Positions 1-12,937 are shown, counted from the first letter of the stretch. The stretch: 64,000 bases of DNA from Osmia lignaria lignaria (GCF_051020975.1 NW_027478159.1:10680501-10744500); one strand, 5' to 3'. Notes: generated from the letters alone by a model not told the origin. Made by a program: numbers and translations.

Positions 1-86
1 CATAGAACATAAAAAGTAGGAAACTTAATTCTCTACAAAAAAGGTCTCTTAACGTTTTGCAATAGCTCGCTTTGTTTCCGAGATAT
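1..86 (+). repeat. Partial monomer at left edge (monomer positions 237-322)
   Basis: The window opens inside a unit, at CATAGAACATAAAAAGTAGG. This is monomer position 237 to the end. It carries the variants AACGTTTTGCAATAGC and GCTTTGTTTCC. The first also precedes unit 19 (start 6204) and unit 86 (27769); the second precedes units 190 and 195. The array therefore continues to the left of the window. Confidence 0.97.
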
Positions 87-730
87 TTGCAGATTTATCT
101 CAAGGGAAGGGTCCTGACGGACATATTTCGAGATATTTCTTCTTCTTGTTGTTCTTCTTCTGCACAGCTAAACTGGAAGTGGCATTTCCAGCTCGCAATA
201 GTGCAGAGTTATCCCAAAGAAAGGGGCTACGGTGTTTCTGTATCTCTATTATGTTGGTGCGGCTTCGGAACTTTTAAATATCTCGATATATTTCGAAAAC
301 TACGCTTCTGATCAAAAAATATCATAGAACATAAATTGTAGGAAACATAATTCTCTACAAAAAAGGTCTCTTAACAGTTTGCCATAGCTCGCTTCGTTTC
401 CGAGATATTTGCAGATATATCTCAAGGGAAGGGGCCTGACGGACATATTTCGAGATATTTCTTCTTCTTGTTGTTCTTCTTCTGCACAGCTAAGCTGGAA
501 GTGGCATTTACAGCTCGCAATAGTGCATAGTTATCTGAAAGAAAGGGGCCACGGTGTTTCTGTATCTCTATTATGTTGGTGCGGCTTCGGAACTTTTAAA
601 TATCTCGATATATCTCGAAAACTACGCTTCTGATCAAAAAATATCATAGAACATAAATTGTAGGAAACATAATTCTCTACAAAAAAGGTCTCTTAACATT
701 TTGCCATAGCTCGCTTCGTTTCCGAGATAT

Positions 731-1696
731 TTGCAGATTTATCTCAAGGGAAGGGTCCTGATGGACATATTTCGAGATATTTCTTCTTCTTGTTGTTCTT
801 CTTCTGCACAGCTAAGCTGGAAGTGGCATTTGCAGCTCGCAATTGTGCAGAGTTATCTCAAAGAGAGGGGCCACGGTGTTTCTGTATCTCTATTATGTTG
901 GTGCGGCTTCGGAACTTTTAAATATCTTGATATATCTCGAGAACTACGAATCTGGTCAGAAAATATCATAGAAGATAAAAAGTAGGAAACTTAATTCTCT
1001 ACAAAAAAGGTCTCTTAACATTTTGCCATAGCTCGCTTCGTTTCCGAGATACTTGCCGATTTATCTCAAGGGAAGGGGCCTGACGGACATATTTCGAGAT
1101 ATTTCTTCTTCTTGCTGTTCTTCTTCTGCACAGCTAAGGTGGAAGTGGCATTTGCAGCTCGCAATTGTGCAGAGTTATCTCAAAGAGAGGGGCCACGGTG
1201 TTTCTGTATCTCTATTATGTTGGTGCGGCTTCGGAACTTTTAAATATCTCGATATATCTCGAAAACTACGCTTCTGATCAAGAAATATCATAGAACATAA
1301 ATTGTAGGAAACATAATTCTCTACAAAAAAGGTCTCTTAACATTTTGCCATAGCTCGCTTCGTTTCCGAGATATTTGCAGATTTATCTCAAGGGAAGGGT
1401 CCTGATGGACATATTTCGAGATATTTCTTCTTCTTGTTGTTCTTCTTCTGCACAGCTAAACTGGAAGTGGCATTTCCAGCTCGCAATAGTGCAGAGTTAT
1501 CTCAAAGAGAGGGGCCACGGTGTTTCTGTATCTCTATTATGTTGGTGCGGCTTCGGAACTTTTAAATATCTTGATATATCTCGAGAACTACGCATCTGAT
1601 CAAAAAATATCATAGAACATAAATTGTAGGAAACATAATTCTCTACAAAAAAGGTCTCTTAACATTTTGCCATAGCTCGCTTCGTTTCCGAGATAT
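731..1696 (+). repeat. Units 2-4: first copy of a 3-unit block repeated 1,932 bp later
   Basis: Units 2, 3 and 4 match units 8, 9 and 10 (2663, 2985, 3307) at an offset of exactly six units. Shared rare features are TACGAATCTGGTCAGAAAAT with GAAGATAAAAAG at the end of the first unit, GATACTTGCCGATTT at the start of the second, and GATCAAGAAATATC at the end of the second. They differ at scattered single bases, for example GCTGTTC and AAGGTGG in unit 3. Confidence 0.75.
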
Positions 1697-2662
1697 TTGC
1701 AGATTTATCTCAAGGGAAGGGTCCTGATGGACATATTTCGAGATATTTCTTCTTCTTGTTGTTCTTCTTCTGCACAGCTAAACTGGAAGTGGCATTTCCA
1801 GCTCGCAATCGTGCAGAGTAATCTCAAAGAAAGGGGCCACGGTGTTTCTGTATCTCTATTATGTTGGTGCGGCTTCGGAACTTTTAAATATCTTGATATA
1901 TCTCGAGAACTACGCCTCTGATCGAAAAATATCATAGAACATAAAAAGTAGGAAACTTAATTCTCTACAAAAAAGGTCTCTTAACATTTTGCCATAGCTC
2001 GCTTCGTTTCCGAGATATTTGCAGATTTATCTCAAGGGAAGGGGCCTAACGGACATATTTCGAGATATTTCTTCTTCTTGTTGTTCTTCTTCTGCACAGC
2101 TAAACTGGAAGTGGCATTTCCAGGTCGCAATAGTGCAGAGTTATCTCAAAGAAAGGAGCCACGGTGTTTCTGTATCTCTATTATGTTGGTGCGGCTTCGG
2201 AACTTTTAAATATCTTGATATATCTCGAGAACTACGCATCTGATCAAAAAATATCATAGAACATAAAAAGTTGGAAACTTAATTCGCTACAAAAAAGGTC
2301 TCTTAACATTTTGCCATAGCTCGCTTCGTTTCCGAGATATTTGCAGATTTATCTCAAGGGAAGGGGCCTAACGGACATATTTCGTGATATTTCTTCTTCT
2401 TGTTGTTCTTCTTCTGCACAGCTAAGCTGGAAGTGGCATTTGCAGCTCGCAATAGTGCAGAGTTATCTCAAAGAAAGGGGCCACGGTGTTTCTGTATCTC
2501 TATTATGTTGGTGCGGCTTCGGAACTTTTAAATATCTCGATATATCTCGAAAACTACGCTTCTGATCAAAAAATATCATAGAACATAAATTGTAGGAAAC
2601 ATAATTCTCTACAAAAAAGCTCTCTTAACATTTTGCCATAGCTCGCTTCGTTTCCGAGATAT

Positions 2663-3628
2663 TTGCAGATATATCTCAAGGGAAGGGTCCTGATGGACAT
2701 ATTTCGAGATATTTCTTCTTCTTGTTGTTCTTCTCCTGCACAGCTAAACTGGAAGTGGCATTTCCAGCTCGCAATAGTGCAGAGTTATCTCAAAGAGAGG
2801 GGCCACGGTGTTTCTGTATCTCTATTATGTTGGTGCGGTTTCGGAACTTTTAAATATCTTGATATATGTCGAGAACTACGAATCTGGTCAGAAAATATCA
2901 TAGAAGATAAAAAGTAGGAAACATAATTCTCTACAAAAAAGGTCTCTTAACATTTTGCCATAGCTCGCTTCGTTTCCGAGATACTTGCCGATTTATCTCA
3001 AGAGAAGGGGCCTGACGGACATATTTCGAGATATTTCTTCTTCTTGTTGTTCTTCTTCTGCACAGCTAAGCTGGAAGTGGCATTTGCAGCTCGCAATTGT
3101 GCAGAGTTATCTCAAAGAGAGGGGCCACGGTGTTTCTGTATCTCTATTATGTTGGTGCGGCTTCGGAACTTTTAAATATCTCGATATATCTCGAAAACTA
3201 CGCTTCTGATCAAGAAATATCATAGAACATAAATTGTAGGAAACATAATTCTCTACAAAAAAGGTCTCTTAACATTTTGCCATAGCTCGCTTCGTTTCAG
3301 AGATATTTGCAGATTTATCTCAAGGGAAGGGTCCTGATGGACATATTTCGAGATATTTCTTCTTCTTGTTGTTCTTCTTCTGCACAGCTAAACTGGAAGT
3401 GGCATTTCCAGCTCGCAATAGTGCAGAGTTATCTCAAAGAGAGGGGCCACGGTGTTTCTGTATCTCTATTATGTTGGTGCGGCTTCGGAACTTTTAAATA
3501 TCTTGATATATCTCGAGAACTACGCATCTGATCAAAAAATATTATAGAACATAAATTGTAGGAAACATAATTCTCTACAAAAAAGGTCTCTTAACATTTT
3601 GCCATAGCTCGCTTCGTTTCCGAGATAC
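2663..3628 (+). repeat. Units 8-10: second copy of the 3-unit block
   Basis: The partner of 731-1696 with a 1,932-bp offset. Private differences include TTCTCCTGC in unit 8, CAAGAGAAGG in unit 9 and CGTTTCAGAG before unit 10. Unit 8 is itself duplicated as unit 71 (22940), which also has TTCTCCTGC, so that change predates the large duplication. Confidence 0.75.
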
Positions 3629-4594
3629 TTGCCGATTTATCTCAAGGGAAGGGGCCTGGCGGACATATTTCGAGATATTTCTTCTTCTTGTTGTTCTTCT
3701 TCTGCACAGCTAAGCTGGAAGTGGCATTTGCAGCTCGCAATTGTGCAGAGTTATCTCAAAGAGAGGGGCCACGGTGTTTCTGTATCTCTATTATGTTGGT
3801 GCGGCTTCGGAACTTTTAAATATCTTGATATATGTCGAGAACTACGCCTCTGATCGAAAAATATCATAGAACATAAAAAGTAGGAAACTTAATTCTCTAC
3901 AAAAAAGGTCTCTTAACATTTTGCCATAGCTCGCTTGGTTTCCGAGGTATTTGCAGATTTATCTCAAGGGAAGGGGCCTGACGGACATATTTCGAGATAT
4001 TTCTTCTTCTTGTTGTTCTTCTTCTGCATAGCTAAGCTGGAAGTGGCATTTCCAGCTCGCAATAGTGCAGAGTTATCCCAAAGAAAGGGGCCACGGTGTT
4101 TCTGTATCTCTATTATGTTGGTGCGGCTTCGGCACTTTTAAATATCTCGATATATCTCGAAAACTACGCTTCTGATCAAAAAATATCATAGAACATAAAT
4201 TGTAGGAAACATAATTCTCTACGAAAAAGGTCTCTTAACATTTTGCCACAGCTCGCTTCGTTTCCGAGATATTTGCAGATTTATCTCAAGGGAAGGGTCC
4301 TGATGGACATATTTCGAGATATTTCTTCTTCTTGTTGTTCTTCTTCTGCACAGCTAAACTGGAAGTGGCATTTCCAGCTCGCAATCGTGCAGAGTAATCT
4401 CAAAGAAAGGGGCCACGGTGTTTCTGTATCTCTATTATGTTGGTGCGGCTTCGGAACTTTTAAATATCTTGATATATCTCGAGAACTACGCCTCTGATCG
4501 AAAAATATCATAGAACATAAAAAGTAGGAAACTTAATTCTCTACAAAAAAGGTCTCTTAACATTTTGCCATAGCTCGCTTCGTTTCCGAGATAT

Positions 4595-4915
4595 TTGCAG
4601 ATTTATCTCAAGGGAAGGGGCCGACGGACATATTTCGAGATATTTCTACTTCTTGTTGTTCTTCTTCTGCACAGCTAAGCTGGAAGTGGCATTTGCAGCT
4701 CGCAATAGTGCAGAGTTATCTCAAAGAAAGGGGCCACGGTGTTTCTGTACCTCTATTATGTTGGTGCAGCTTCGGAGCTTTTAAATATCTTGATATATCT
4801 CGAAAACTACGCTTCTGATCAAAAAATATCATAGAACATAAATTGTAGGAAACATAATTCTCTACAGAAAAGGTCTCTTAACATTTTGCCATAGCTCGCT
4901 TCGTTTCCGAGATAT
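4595..4915 (+). repeat. 321-bp monomer (unit 14), 1-bp loss GGGGCCGACGG
   Basis: The usual GGGGCCTGACGG has lost the T. Other features are CTACTTCTTG in the trinucleotide tract, GTACCTCTATT, and CAGCTTCGGAGC. The same 1-bp loss sits at the collinear place in copy B (unit 81, start 26160), so it predates the block duplication. Unit 81 lacks the CTACTTC change. Confidence 0.9.
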
Positions 4916-5559
4916 TTGCAGATTTATCTCAAGGGAAGGGTCCTGATGGACATATTTCGAGATGTTTCTTCTTCTTGTTGTTCTTCTTCTGCACAGCTAA
5001 ACTGGAAGTGGCATTTCCAGCTCGCAGTAGTGCAGAGTTATCTCAAAGAAAGGGGCCACGGTGTTTCTGTATCTCTATTATGTTGGTGCGGCTTCGGAAC
5101 TTTTAAATATCTCGATATATCTCGAAAACTACGCTTCTGATCAAAAAATATCAGAGAATGTAAATTGTAGGAAACATAATTCTCTACAAAAAAGGTCTCT
5201 TAAGATTTTGCCATAGCTCGCTTCGTTTCCGAGATAATTGCAGATTTATCTCAAGGGAAGGGGCCTGACGGACATATTTCGAGATATTTCTTCTTCTTGT
5301 TGTTCTTCTTCTGCACAGCTAAGCTGGAAGTGGCATTTGCAGGTCGCAATAGTGCAGAGTTATCTCAAAGAAAGGGGCCACGGTGTTTCTGTATCTCTAT
5401 TATGTTCGTGCGGCTTCGGAACTTTTAAATATCTTGATATATCTCGAGAACTACGCATCTGATCAAAAAATATCGTAGAACATAAAAAGTAGGAAACTTA
5501 ATTCTCTACAAATAAGGTCTCTTAACATTTTGCCATAGCTCGCTTGGTTTCCGAGATAT

Positions 5560-6203
5560 TTGCAGATTTATCTCAAGGGAAGGGGCCTGAGGGACATATT
5601 TCGAGATATTTCTTCTTCTTGTTGTTCTTCTTCTGCACAGCTAAGCTGGAAGTGGCATTTGCAGCTCGCAGTAGTGCAGAGTTACCTCAAGGAAAGGGGC
5701 CACGGTGTTTCTGTATCTCTATTATGTTGGTGCCGCTTCGGAACTTTTAAATATCTGGATATATCTCGAGAACTACGCATCTGATCAAAAAATATCATTG
5801 AACATAAAAAGTAGGAAACTTAATTCTCTACAAAAAAGGTCTCTTAACATTTTGCCATAGCTCGCTTCGTTTCCGAGATATTTGCAGATTTATCTCAAGG
5901 GAAGGGGCCTGACGGACATATTTCGAGATATTTCTTCTTCTTGTTGTTCTTCTTCTGCACAGCTAAGCTGGAAGTGCCATTTGCAGCGCGCAATAGTGCA
6001 GAGTTATCTCAAAGAAAGGGGCCACGCTGTTTCTGTATCTCTATTATGTTGGTGCGGCTTCGGAACTTTTAAATATCTTGATATATCTCGAGAACTACGC
6101 ATGTGATCAAAAAATATCATAGAACATAAAAAGTAGGAAACTTAATTTTCTACAAAAAAGGTCTCTTAACGTTTTGCAATAGCTCGCTTCGTTTCCGAGA
6201 TAT
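5560..6203 (+). repeat. Units 17-18: first copy of a 2-unit block repeated 966 bp later
   Basis: Unit 17 (CCTGAGGGACAT, GCAGTAGTGC, CTCAAGGAAAGG, GTGCCGCTTCGG, TATCTGGATAT) and unit 18 (AAGTGCCATTTGCAGCGCGC, CACGCTGTTTC) reappear as units 20 and 21, three units on. Related GAGGGACAT units also occur at 7170, 7814, 10068 and 12000. Unit 17 follows a GCTTGGTTTCC junction; unit 20 follows the common GCTTCGTTTCC. Confidence 0.8.
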
Positions 6204-6525
6204 TTGCAGATTTATCTCAAGGGAAGGGTCCTGACGGACATATTTCGAGATATTTCTTCTTCTTGTTGTTCTTCTTCTGCACAGCTAAACTGGAAGTGGC
6301 ATTTCCAGCTCGCAATAGTGCAGAGTTATCCCAAAGAAAGGGGCCACGATGTTTCTGTATCTCTATTATGTTGGTGCGGCTTCGGAACTTTTAAATATCT
6401 CGATATATCTCGAAAACTACGCTTCTGATCAAAAAATATCATAGAACATAAATTGTAGGAAACATAATTCTCTACAAAAAAGGTCTCTTAACATTTTGCC
6501 ATAGCTCGCTTCGTTTCCGAGATAT

Positions 6526-7169
6526 TTGCAGATTTATCTCAAGGGAAGGGGCCTGAGGGACATATTTCGAGATATTTCTTCTTCTTGTTGTTCTTCTTCT
6601 GCACAGCTAAGCTGGAAGTGGCATTTGCAGCTCGCAGTAGTGCAGAGTTACCTCAAGGAAAGGGGCCACGGTGTTTCTGTATCTCTATTATGTTGGTGCC
6701 GCATCGGAACTTTTAAATATCTGGATATATCTCGAGAACTACGCATCTGATCAAAAAATATCATTGAACATAAAAAGTAGGAAACTTAATTCTCTACAAA
6801 AAAGGTCTCTTAACATTTTGCCATAGCTCGCTTCGTTTCCGAGATATTTGCAGATTTATCTCAAGGGAAGGGGCCTGACGGACATATTTCGAGATATTTC
6901 TTCTTCTTGTTGTTCTTCTTCTGCACAGCTAAGCTGGAAGTGCCATTTGCAGCGCGCAATTGTGCAGAGTTATCTCAAAGAAAGGGGCCACGCTGTTTCT
7001 GTATCTCTATTATGTTGGTGCGGCTTCGGAACTTTTAAATATCTTGATATATCTCGAGAACTACGCATCTGATCAAAAAATATCGTAGAACATAAAAAGT
7101 AGGAAACTTAATTCTCTACAAATAAGGTCTCTTAACATTTTGCCATAGCTCGCTTGGTTTCCGAGATAT
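6526..7169 (+). repeat. Units 20-21: second copy of the 2-unit block
   Basis: The partner of 5560-6203. Small differences include GCCGCATCGG in unit 20 and GCGCGCAATTG and CGCATCTGATC in unit 21, where unit 18 has GCGCGCAATAG and CGCATGTGATC. Unit 21 has no collinear partner in copy B, where the interval is deleted. Confidence 0.8.
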
Positions 7170-10100
7170 TTGCAGATTTATCTCAAGGGAAGGGGCCTGA
7201 GGGACATATTTCGAGATATTTCTTCTTCTTGTTGTTCTTCTTCTGCACAGCTAAGCTGGAAGTGGCATTTGCAGCTCGCAATAGTGCAGAGTTACCTCAA
7301 AGAAAGGGGCCACGGTGTTTCTGTATCTCTATTATGTTGGTGCCGCTTCGGAACTTTTAAATATCTGGATATATCTCGAGAACTACGCATCTGATCAAAA
7401 AATATCATACAACATAAAAAGTAGGAAACTTAATTCTCTACAAAAAAGGTCTCTTAACATTTTGCCATAGCTCGCTTCGTTTCCGAGATATTTGCAGATT
7501 TATCCCAAGGGAAGGGGCCTGACGGACATATTTCGAGATATTTCTTCTTCTTGTTGTTCTTCTTCTGCACAGCTAAGCTGGAAGTGGCATTTGCAGCTCG
7601 CAATAGTGCAGAGTTATCTCAAAGAAAGGGGCCACGGTGTTTCTGTATCTCTATTATGTTGGTGCGGCTTCGGAACTTTTAAATACCTTGATATATCTCG
7701 AGAACTACGCATCTGATCAAAAAATATCGTAGAACATAGAAAGTAGGAAACTTAATTCTCTACAAATAAGGTCTCTTAACATTTTGCCATAGCTCGCTTG
7801 GTTTCCGAGATATTTGCAGATTTATCTCAAGGGAAGGGGCCTGAGGGACATATTTCGAGATATTTCTTCTTCTTGTTGTTCTTCTTCTGCACAGCTAAGC
7901 TGGAAGTGGCATTTGCAGCTCGCAATAGTGCAGAGTTACCTCAAAGAAAGGGGCCACGGTGTTTCTGTATCTCTATTATGTTGGTGCGGCTTCGGAACTT
8001 TTAAATATCTTGATATATCTCGAGAACTACGCATCTGTTCAAAAAATATCATAGAACATAAAAAGTAGGAATCCTAATTTTCTACAAAAAAGGTCTCTTA
8101 ACATTTTGCCGTAGCTCGCTTCGTTTCCGAGATATTTGCAGATTTATCTCAAGGGAAGGGGCCTGACGGACATATTTCGAGATATTTCTTCTTCTTGTTG
8201 TTCTTCTTCTGCACAGCTAAGCTGGAAGTGGCATTTGCAGCTCGCAATAGTGCAGAGTTATCTCAAAGAAAGGGGCCACGGTGTTTCTGTATCTGTATTA
8301 TGTTGGTGCGGCTTCGGAACTTTTAAATATCTTGATATATCTCGAGAACTACGCATCTGATCAAAAAATATCATAGAACATAAAAAGTAGGAAACCTAAT
8401 TTTCTACAAAAAATGTCGCTTAACATTTTGCCGTAGCTCGCTTCGTTTCCGAGATATTTGCAGATTTATCTCAAGGGAAGGGGCCTGACGGACATATTTC
8501 GAAATATTTCTTATTCTTGTTGTTCTTCTTCTGCACAGCTAAGCTGGAAGTGGCATTTGCAGCTCGCAATAGTGCAGAGTTATCCCAAAGAAAGGGGCCA
8601 CGGTGTTTCCGTATCTCTATTATGTTGGTGCGGCTTCGGAACTTTTAAATATCTCGATATATCTCGAAAACTACGCTTCTGATCAAAAAATAGCATAGAA
8701 CATAAATTGTAGGAAACATAATTCTCTACAAAAAAGGTCTCCTAACATTTTGCCATAGCTCGCTTCGTTTCCGAGATATTTGCAGATTTATCTCAAGGGA
8801 AGGGTCCTGATGGACATATTTCGAGATATTTCTTCTTCTTGTTGTTCTTCTTCTGCACAGCTAAACTGGAAGTGGCATTTCCAGCTCGCAATCGTGCAGA
8901 GTTATCTCAAAGAAAGGGGCCACGGTGTTTCTGTATCTGTATTATGTTGGTGCGGCTTCGGAACTTTTAAATATCTTGATATATCTCGAGAACTACGCCT
9001 CTGATCGAAAAATATCATAGAACATAAAAAGTAGGAAACTTAATTCTCTACAAAAAAGGTCTCTTAAGATTTTGCCATAGCTCGCTTCGTTTCCGAGATA
9101 TTTACAGATTTATCTCAAGGGAAGGGGCCTGACGGACATATTTCGAGATATTTCTTCTTCTTGTTGTTCTTCTTCTGCACAGCTAAGCTGGAAGTGGCAT
9201 TTGCAGCTCGCAATAGTGCATAGTTATCGCAAAGAAAGGGGCCACGGTGTTTCTGTAGCTCTATTATGTTGGTGCGGCTTCGGAACTTTTAAATATCTTG
9301 ATATATCTCGAGAACTACGCATCTGATTAAAAAATATCATAGAACATAAAAAGTAGGAAACCTAATTTTCTACAAAAAAGGTCTCTTAACATTTTGCCGT
9401 AGCTCGCTTCGTTTCCGAGATATTTGCAGATTTATCTCAAGGGAAGGGGCCTGACGGACATATTTCGAAATATTTCTTATTCTTGTTGTTCTTCTTCTGC
9501 ACAGCTAAGCTGGAAGTGGCATTTGCAGCCCGCAATAGTGCAGAGTTATCTCAAAGAAAGGGGCCACGGTGTTTCTGTACCTCTATTATGTTGGTGCAGC
9601 TTCGGAGCTTTTAAATATCTTGATATATCTCGAAAACTACGCTTCTGATCAAAAAATATCAGAGAACGTAAATTGTAGGAAACATAATTCTCTACAAAAA
9701 AGGTCTCTTAACATTTTGCCATAGCTCGCTTCGTTTCCGAGATATTTGCAGATTTATCTCAAGGGAAGGGGCCTGACGGACATATTTCGAGATATTTCTT
9801 CTTCTTGTTGTTCTTCTTCTGCACAGCTAAGCTGGAAGTGGCATTTGCAGCTCGCAATAGTGCAGAGTTATCTCAAAGAAAGGGGCCACGGTGTTTCTGT
9901 ATCTCTATTATGTTGGTGCGGCTTCGGAACTTTTAAATATCTTGATATATCTCGAGAACTACGCATCTGATCAAAAAATATCGTAGAACATAAAAAGTAG
10001 GAAACTTAATTCTCTACAAATAAGGTCTCTTAACATTTTGCCATAGGTCGCTTGGTTTCCGAGATATTTGCAGATTTATCTCAAGGGAAGCGGCCTGAGG

Positions 10101-12645
10101 GACATATTTCGAGATATTTCTTCTTCTTGTTGTTCTTCTTCTGCACAGCTAAGCTGGAAGTGGCATTTGCAGCTCGCAATAGTGCAGAGTTACCTCAAAG
10201 AAAGGGGCCACGGTGTTTCTGTATCTCTATTATGTTGGTGCCGCTTCGGAACTTTTAAATATCTGGATATATCTCGAGAACTACGCATCTGATCAAAAAA
10301 TATCGTAGAACATAAAAAGTAGGAAACTTAATTCTCTACAAAAAAGGTCTCTTAACATTTTGCCATAGCTCGCTTGGTTTCCGAGATATTTGCAGATTTA
10401 TCTCAAGGGAAGGGGCCTGACGGACATATTTCGAGATATTTCTTCTTCTTGTTGTTCTTCTTCTGCACAGCAAAGCTGGAAGTGGCATTTGCAGCTCGCA
10501 ATAGTGCAGAGTTATCTCAAAGAAAGGGGCCACGGTGTTTCTGTATCTGTATTATGTTGGTGCGGCTTCGGAACTTTTAAATATCTTGATATATCTCGAG
10601 AACTACGCATCTGATCAAAAAATATCATAGAACATAAAAAGTAGGAAACCTAATTTTCTACAAAAAAGGTCGCTTAACATTTTGCCGTAGCTCGCTTCGT
10701 TTCCGAGATATTTGCAGATTTATCTCAAGGGAAGGGGCCTGACGGACATATTTCGAGATATTTCTTCTTCTTGTTGTTCTTCTTCTGCACAGCTAAGCTG
10801 GAAGTGGCATTTGCGGCTCGCACTAGTGCAGAGTTATCTCAACGAAAGGGGCCACGGTGTTTCTGTACCTCTATTATGTTGGTGCAGCTTCGGAGCTTTT
10901 AAATATCTTGATATATCTCGAGAACTACGCATCTGATCAAAAAATATCATAGAACATAAAAAGTAGGAAACTTAATTCTCTACAAAAAAGGTCTCTTAAC
11001 ATTTTGCCATAGCTCGCTTCGTTTCCGAGATATTTTCAGATTTATCTCAAGGGAAGGGGCCTGACGGACATATTTCGAGATATTTCTTCTTCTTGTTGTT
11101 CTTCTTCTGCACAGCTAAGCTGGAAGTGGCATTTGCAGCGCGCAATAGTGCAGAGTTATCTCAAAGAAAGGGGCCACGGTGTTTCTGTATCTCTATTATG
11201 TTGGTGCGGCTTCGGAACTTTTAAATATCTTGATATATCTCGAAAACTACGCTTCTGATCAAAAAATATCAGAGAACGTAAATTGTAGGAAACATAATTC
11301 TCTACAAAAAAGGTCTCTTAACATTTTGCCATAGCTCGCTTCGTTTCCGAGATATTTGCAGATTTATCTCAAGGGAAGGGGCCTGACGGACATATTTCGA
11401 GATATTTCTTCTTCTTGTTGTTCTTCTTCTGCACAGCTAAGCTGGAAGTGGCATTTGCAGCGCGCAATAGTGCAGAGTTATCTCAAAGAAAGGGGCCACG
11501 GTGTTTCTGTATCTGTATTATGTTGTTGCGGCTTCGGAACTTTTAAATATCTTGATATATCTCGAGAACTACGCATCTGATCAAAAAATATCATAGAACA
11601 TAAAAAGTAGGAAACCTAATTTTCTACAAAAAAGGTCGCTTAACATTTTGCCGTAGCTCGCTTCGTTTCCGAGATATTTGCAGATTTATCTCAAGGGAAG
11701 GGGCCTGACGGACATATTTCGAAATATTTCTTATTCTTGTTGTTCTTCTTCTGCACAGCTAAGCTGGAAGTGGCATTTGCAGCTCGCAATAGTGCAGAGT
11801 TATCTCAAAGAAAGGGGCCACGGTGTTTCTGTATCTCTATTATGTTGGTGCGGCTTCGGAACTTTTAAATATCTTGATATATCTCGAGAACTACGCATCT
11901 GATCAAAAAATATCGTAGAACATAAAAAGTAGGAAACTTAATTCTCTACAAATAAGGTCTCTTAACATTTTGCCATAGCTCGGTTGGTTTCCGAGATATT
12001 TGCAGATTTATCTCAAGGGAAGGGGCCTGAGGGACATATTTCGAGATATTTCTTCTTCTTGTTGTTCTTCTTCTGCACAGCTAAGCTGGAAGTGGCATTT
12101 GCAGCACGCAATAGTGCAGAGTTACCTCAAAGAAAGGGGCCACGGTGTTTCTGTATCTCTATTATGTTGGTGCCGCTTCGGAACTTTTAAATATCTGGAT
12201 ATATCTCGAGAACTACGCATCTGATCAAAAAATATCATAGAACATAAAAAGTAGGAAACTTAATTCTCTACAAAAAAGGTCTCCTAACATTTTGCCATAG
12301 CTCGCTTCGTTTCCGAGATATTTGCAGATATATCTCAAGGGAAGGGGCCTGACGGACATATTTCAAGATATTTCTTCTTCTTGTTGTTCTTCTTCTGCAC
12401 AGCTAAGCTGGAAGTGGCATTTACAGCTCGCAATAGTGCAGAGTTATCTCAAAGAAAGGGGCCACGGTGTTTCTGTATCTCTATTATGTTGGTGCGGCTT
12501 CGGAACTTTTAAATATCTTGATATATCTCGAGAACTACGCATCTGATCAAAAAATGTCATAGAACGTAAAAAGTAGGAAACTTAATTCTCTACAAAAAAG
12601 GTCTCTTAACATTTTGCCATAGCTCTCTTCGTTTCCGAGATATTT

Positions 12646-12671
12646 GCAGATTTATCTCAAGGGAAGGGGCC
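12646..12671 (+). repeat. Intra-monomer duplication, copy 1 (monomer positions 3-28)
   Basis: This 26-bp segment, starting GCAGATTTATCTCAAGGG and ending AAGGGGCC, matches a second segment 114 bp downstream in the same unit with only 3 mismatches. Both are preceded by AGCTCGC: here 18 bases separate it from the segment, against 6 in the second copy. It shows that the 322-bp unit contains an older internal duplication. The same pair is visible in almost every unit of the array; only this reference pair is annotated. Confidence 0.85.
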
Positions 12672-12685
12672 TGACGGACATATTT

Positions 12686-12695
12686 CGAGATATTT
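12686..12695 (+). other. CGAGATATTT motif, direct copy 2 (monomer positions 43-52)
   Basis: A 10-bp motif that occurs twice in direct orientation per unit, here and across the unit junction (monomer positions 315 to 2 of the next unit). The start-to-start spacing is 50 bp. It is strongly but not absolutely conserved; for example CAAGATATTT occurs in the FQDIS-type units and CGAAATATTT in units 26, 29, 36, 90 and 98. It could be a protein-binding site; nothing in the sequence identifies a binder. Confidence 0.6.
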
Positions 12696-12717
12696 CTTCT
12701 TCTTGTTGTTCTTCTTC
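12694..12717 (+). repeat. TTC/TTG trinucleotide tract (monomer positions 51-74)
   Basis: Eight TTB triplets in a row: three TTC, two TTG, three TTC, followed by TGC. It is a pyrimidine-rich strand, with a purine-rich complement. Every 319-bp unit in the array has lost exactly one triplet from the 3' part of this tract. This is what replication slippage in a short microsatellite would produce. Other variants are point changes inside the tract: TACTTC, GCTTC, TTATTC, TTGTAC and CTTCCTC. Each marks a subfamily. Confidence 0.9.
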
Positions 12718-12759
12718 TGCACAGCTAAGCTGGAAGTGGCATTTGCAGCTCGCAATAGT

Positions 12760-12785
12760 GCAGAGTTATCTCAAAGAAAGGGGCC
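12760..12785 (+). repeat. Intra-monomer duplication, copy 2 (monomer positions 117-142)
   Basis: The partner of the segment at monomer positions 3-28. It starts GCAGAGTTATCTCAAAGA and ends AAGGGGCC. It differs at T/G, G/A and G/A sites. Downstream the two copies diverge (TGACGGACATA versus ACGGTGTTTCT), so the detectable homology is limited to about 26 bp plus the upstream AGCTCGC. Confidence 0.85.
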
Positions 12786-12832
12786 ACGGTGTTTCTGTAT
12801 CTCTATTATGTTGGTGCGGCTTCGGAACTTTT

Positions 12833-12852
12833 AAATATCTTGATATATCTCG
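12833..12852 (-). other. Tandem inverted CGAGATATTT-like motifs (monomer positions 190-209)
   Basis: Read on the minus strand, two near-copies of CGAGATATTT lie back to back with a 10-bp period. In units with the AAATATCTCGATATATCTCG tail the first is an exact reverse complement and the second has one mismatch. In units with AAATATCTTG the first also has one mismatch. Together with the two direct copies this gives four related sites per unit. Confidence 0.6.
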
Positions 12853-12870
12853 AGAACTACGCATCTGATC

Positions 12871-12937
12871 AAAAAATATCATAGAACATGAAAAGTAGGA
12901 AACTTAATTCTCTACAAAAAAGGTCTCTTAACATTTT
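12871..12937 (+). other. A-tract-rich linker of the monomer (monomer positions 228-294)
   Basis: Runs of A6, A5, A3, A6 and T4 lie within 67 bp, in the lowest-GC part of the unit. A and T runs of this kind can make DNA intrinsically curved, a property often reported for satellites. Spacings are about 18, 9, 18 and 17 bp, so phasing with the helix is only partial. It also contains the AAAAAG/AAATTG and CTTAATT/CATAATT diagnostic sites of the two tail haplotypes. Confidence 0.5.

Noticed and set aside
12826..12845. TATA-like element CTTTTAAATATCTTGATATA as a promoter
   Set aside because: It is AT-rich sequence present in every unit, without initiator or downstream gene. Satellite transcription is possible but nothing here supports a defined promoter.
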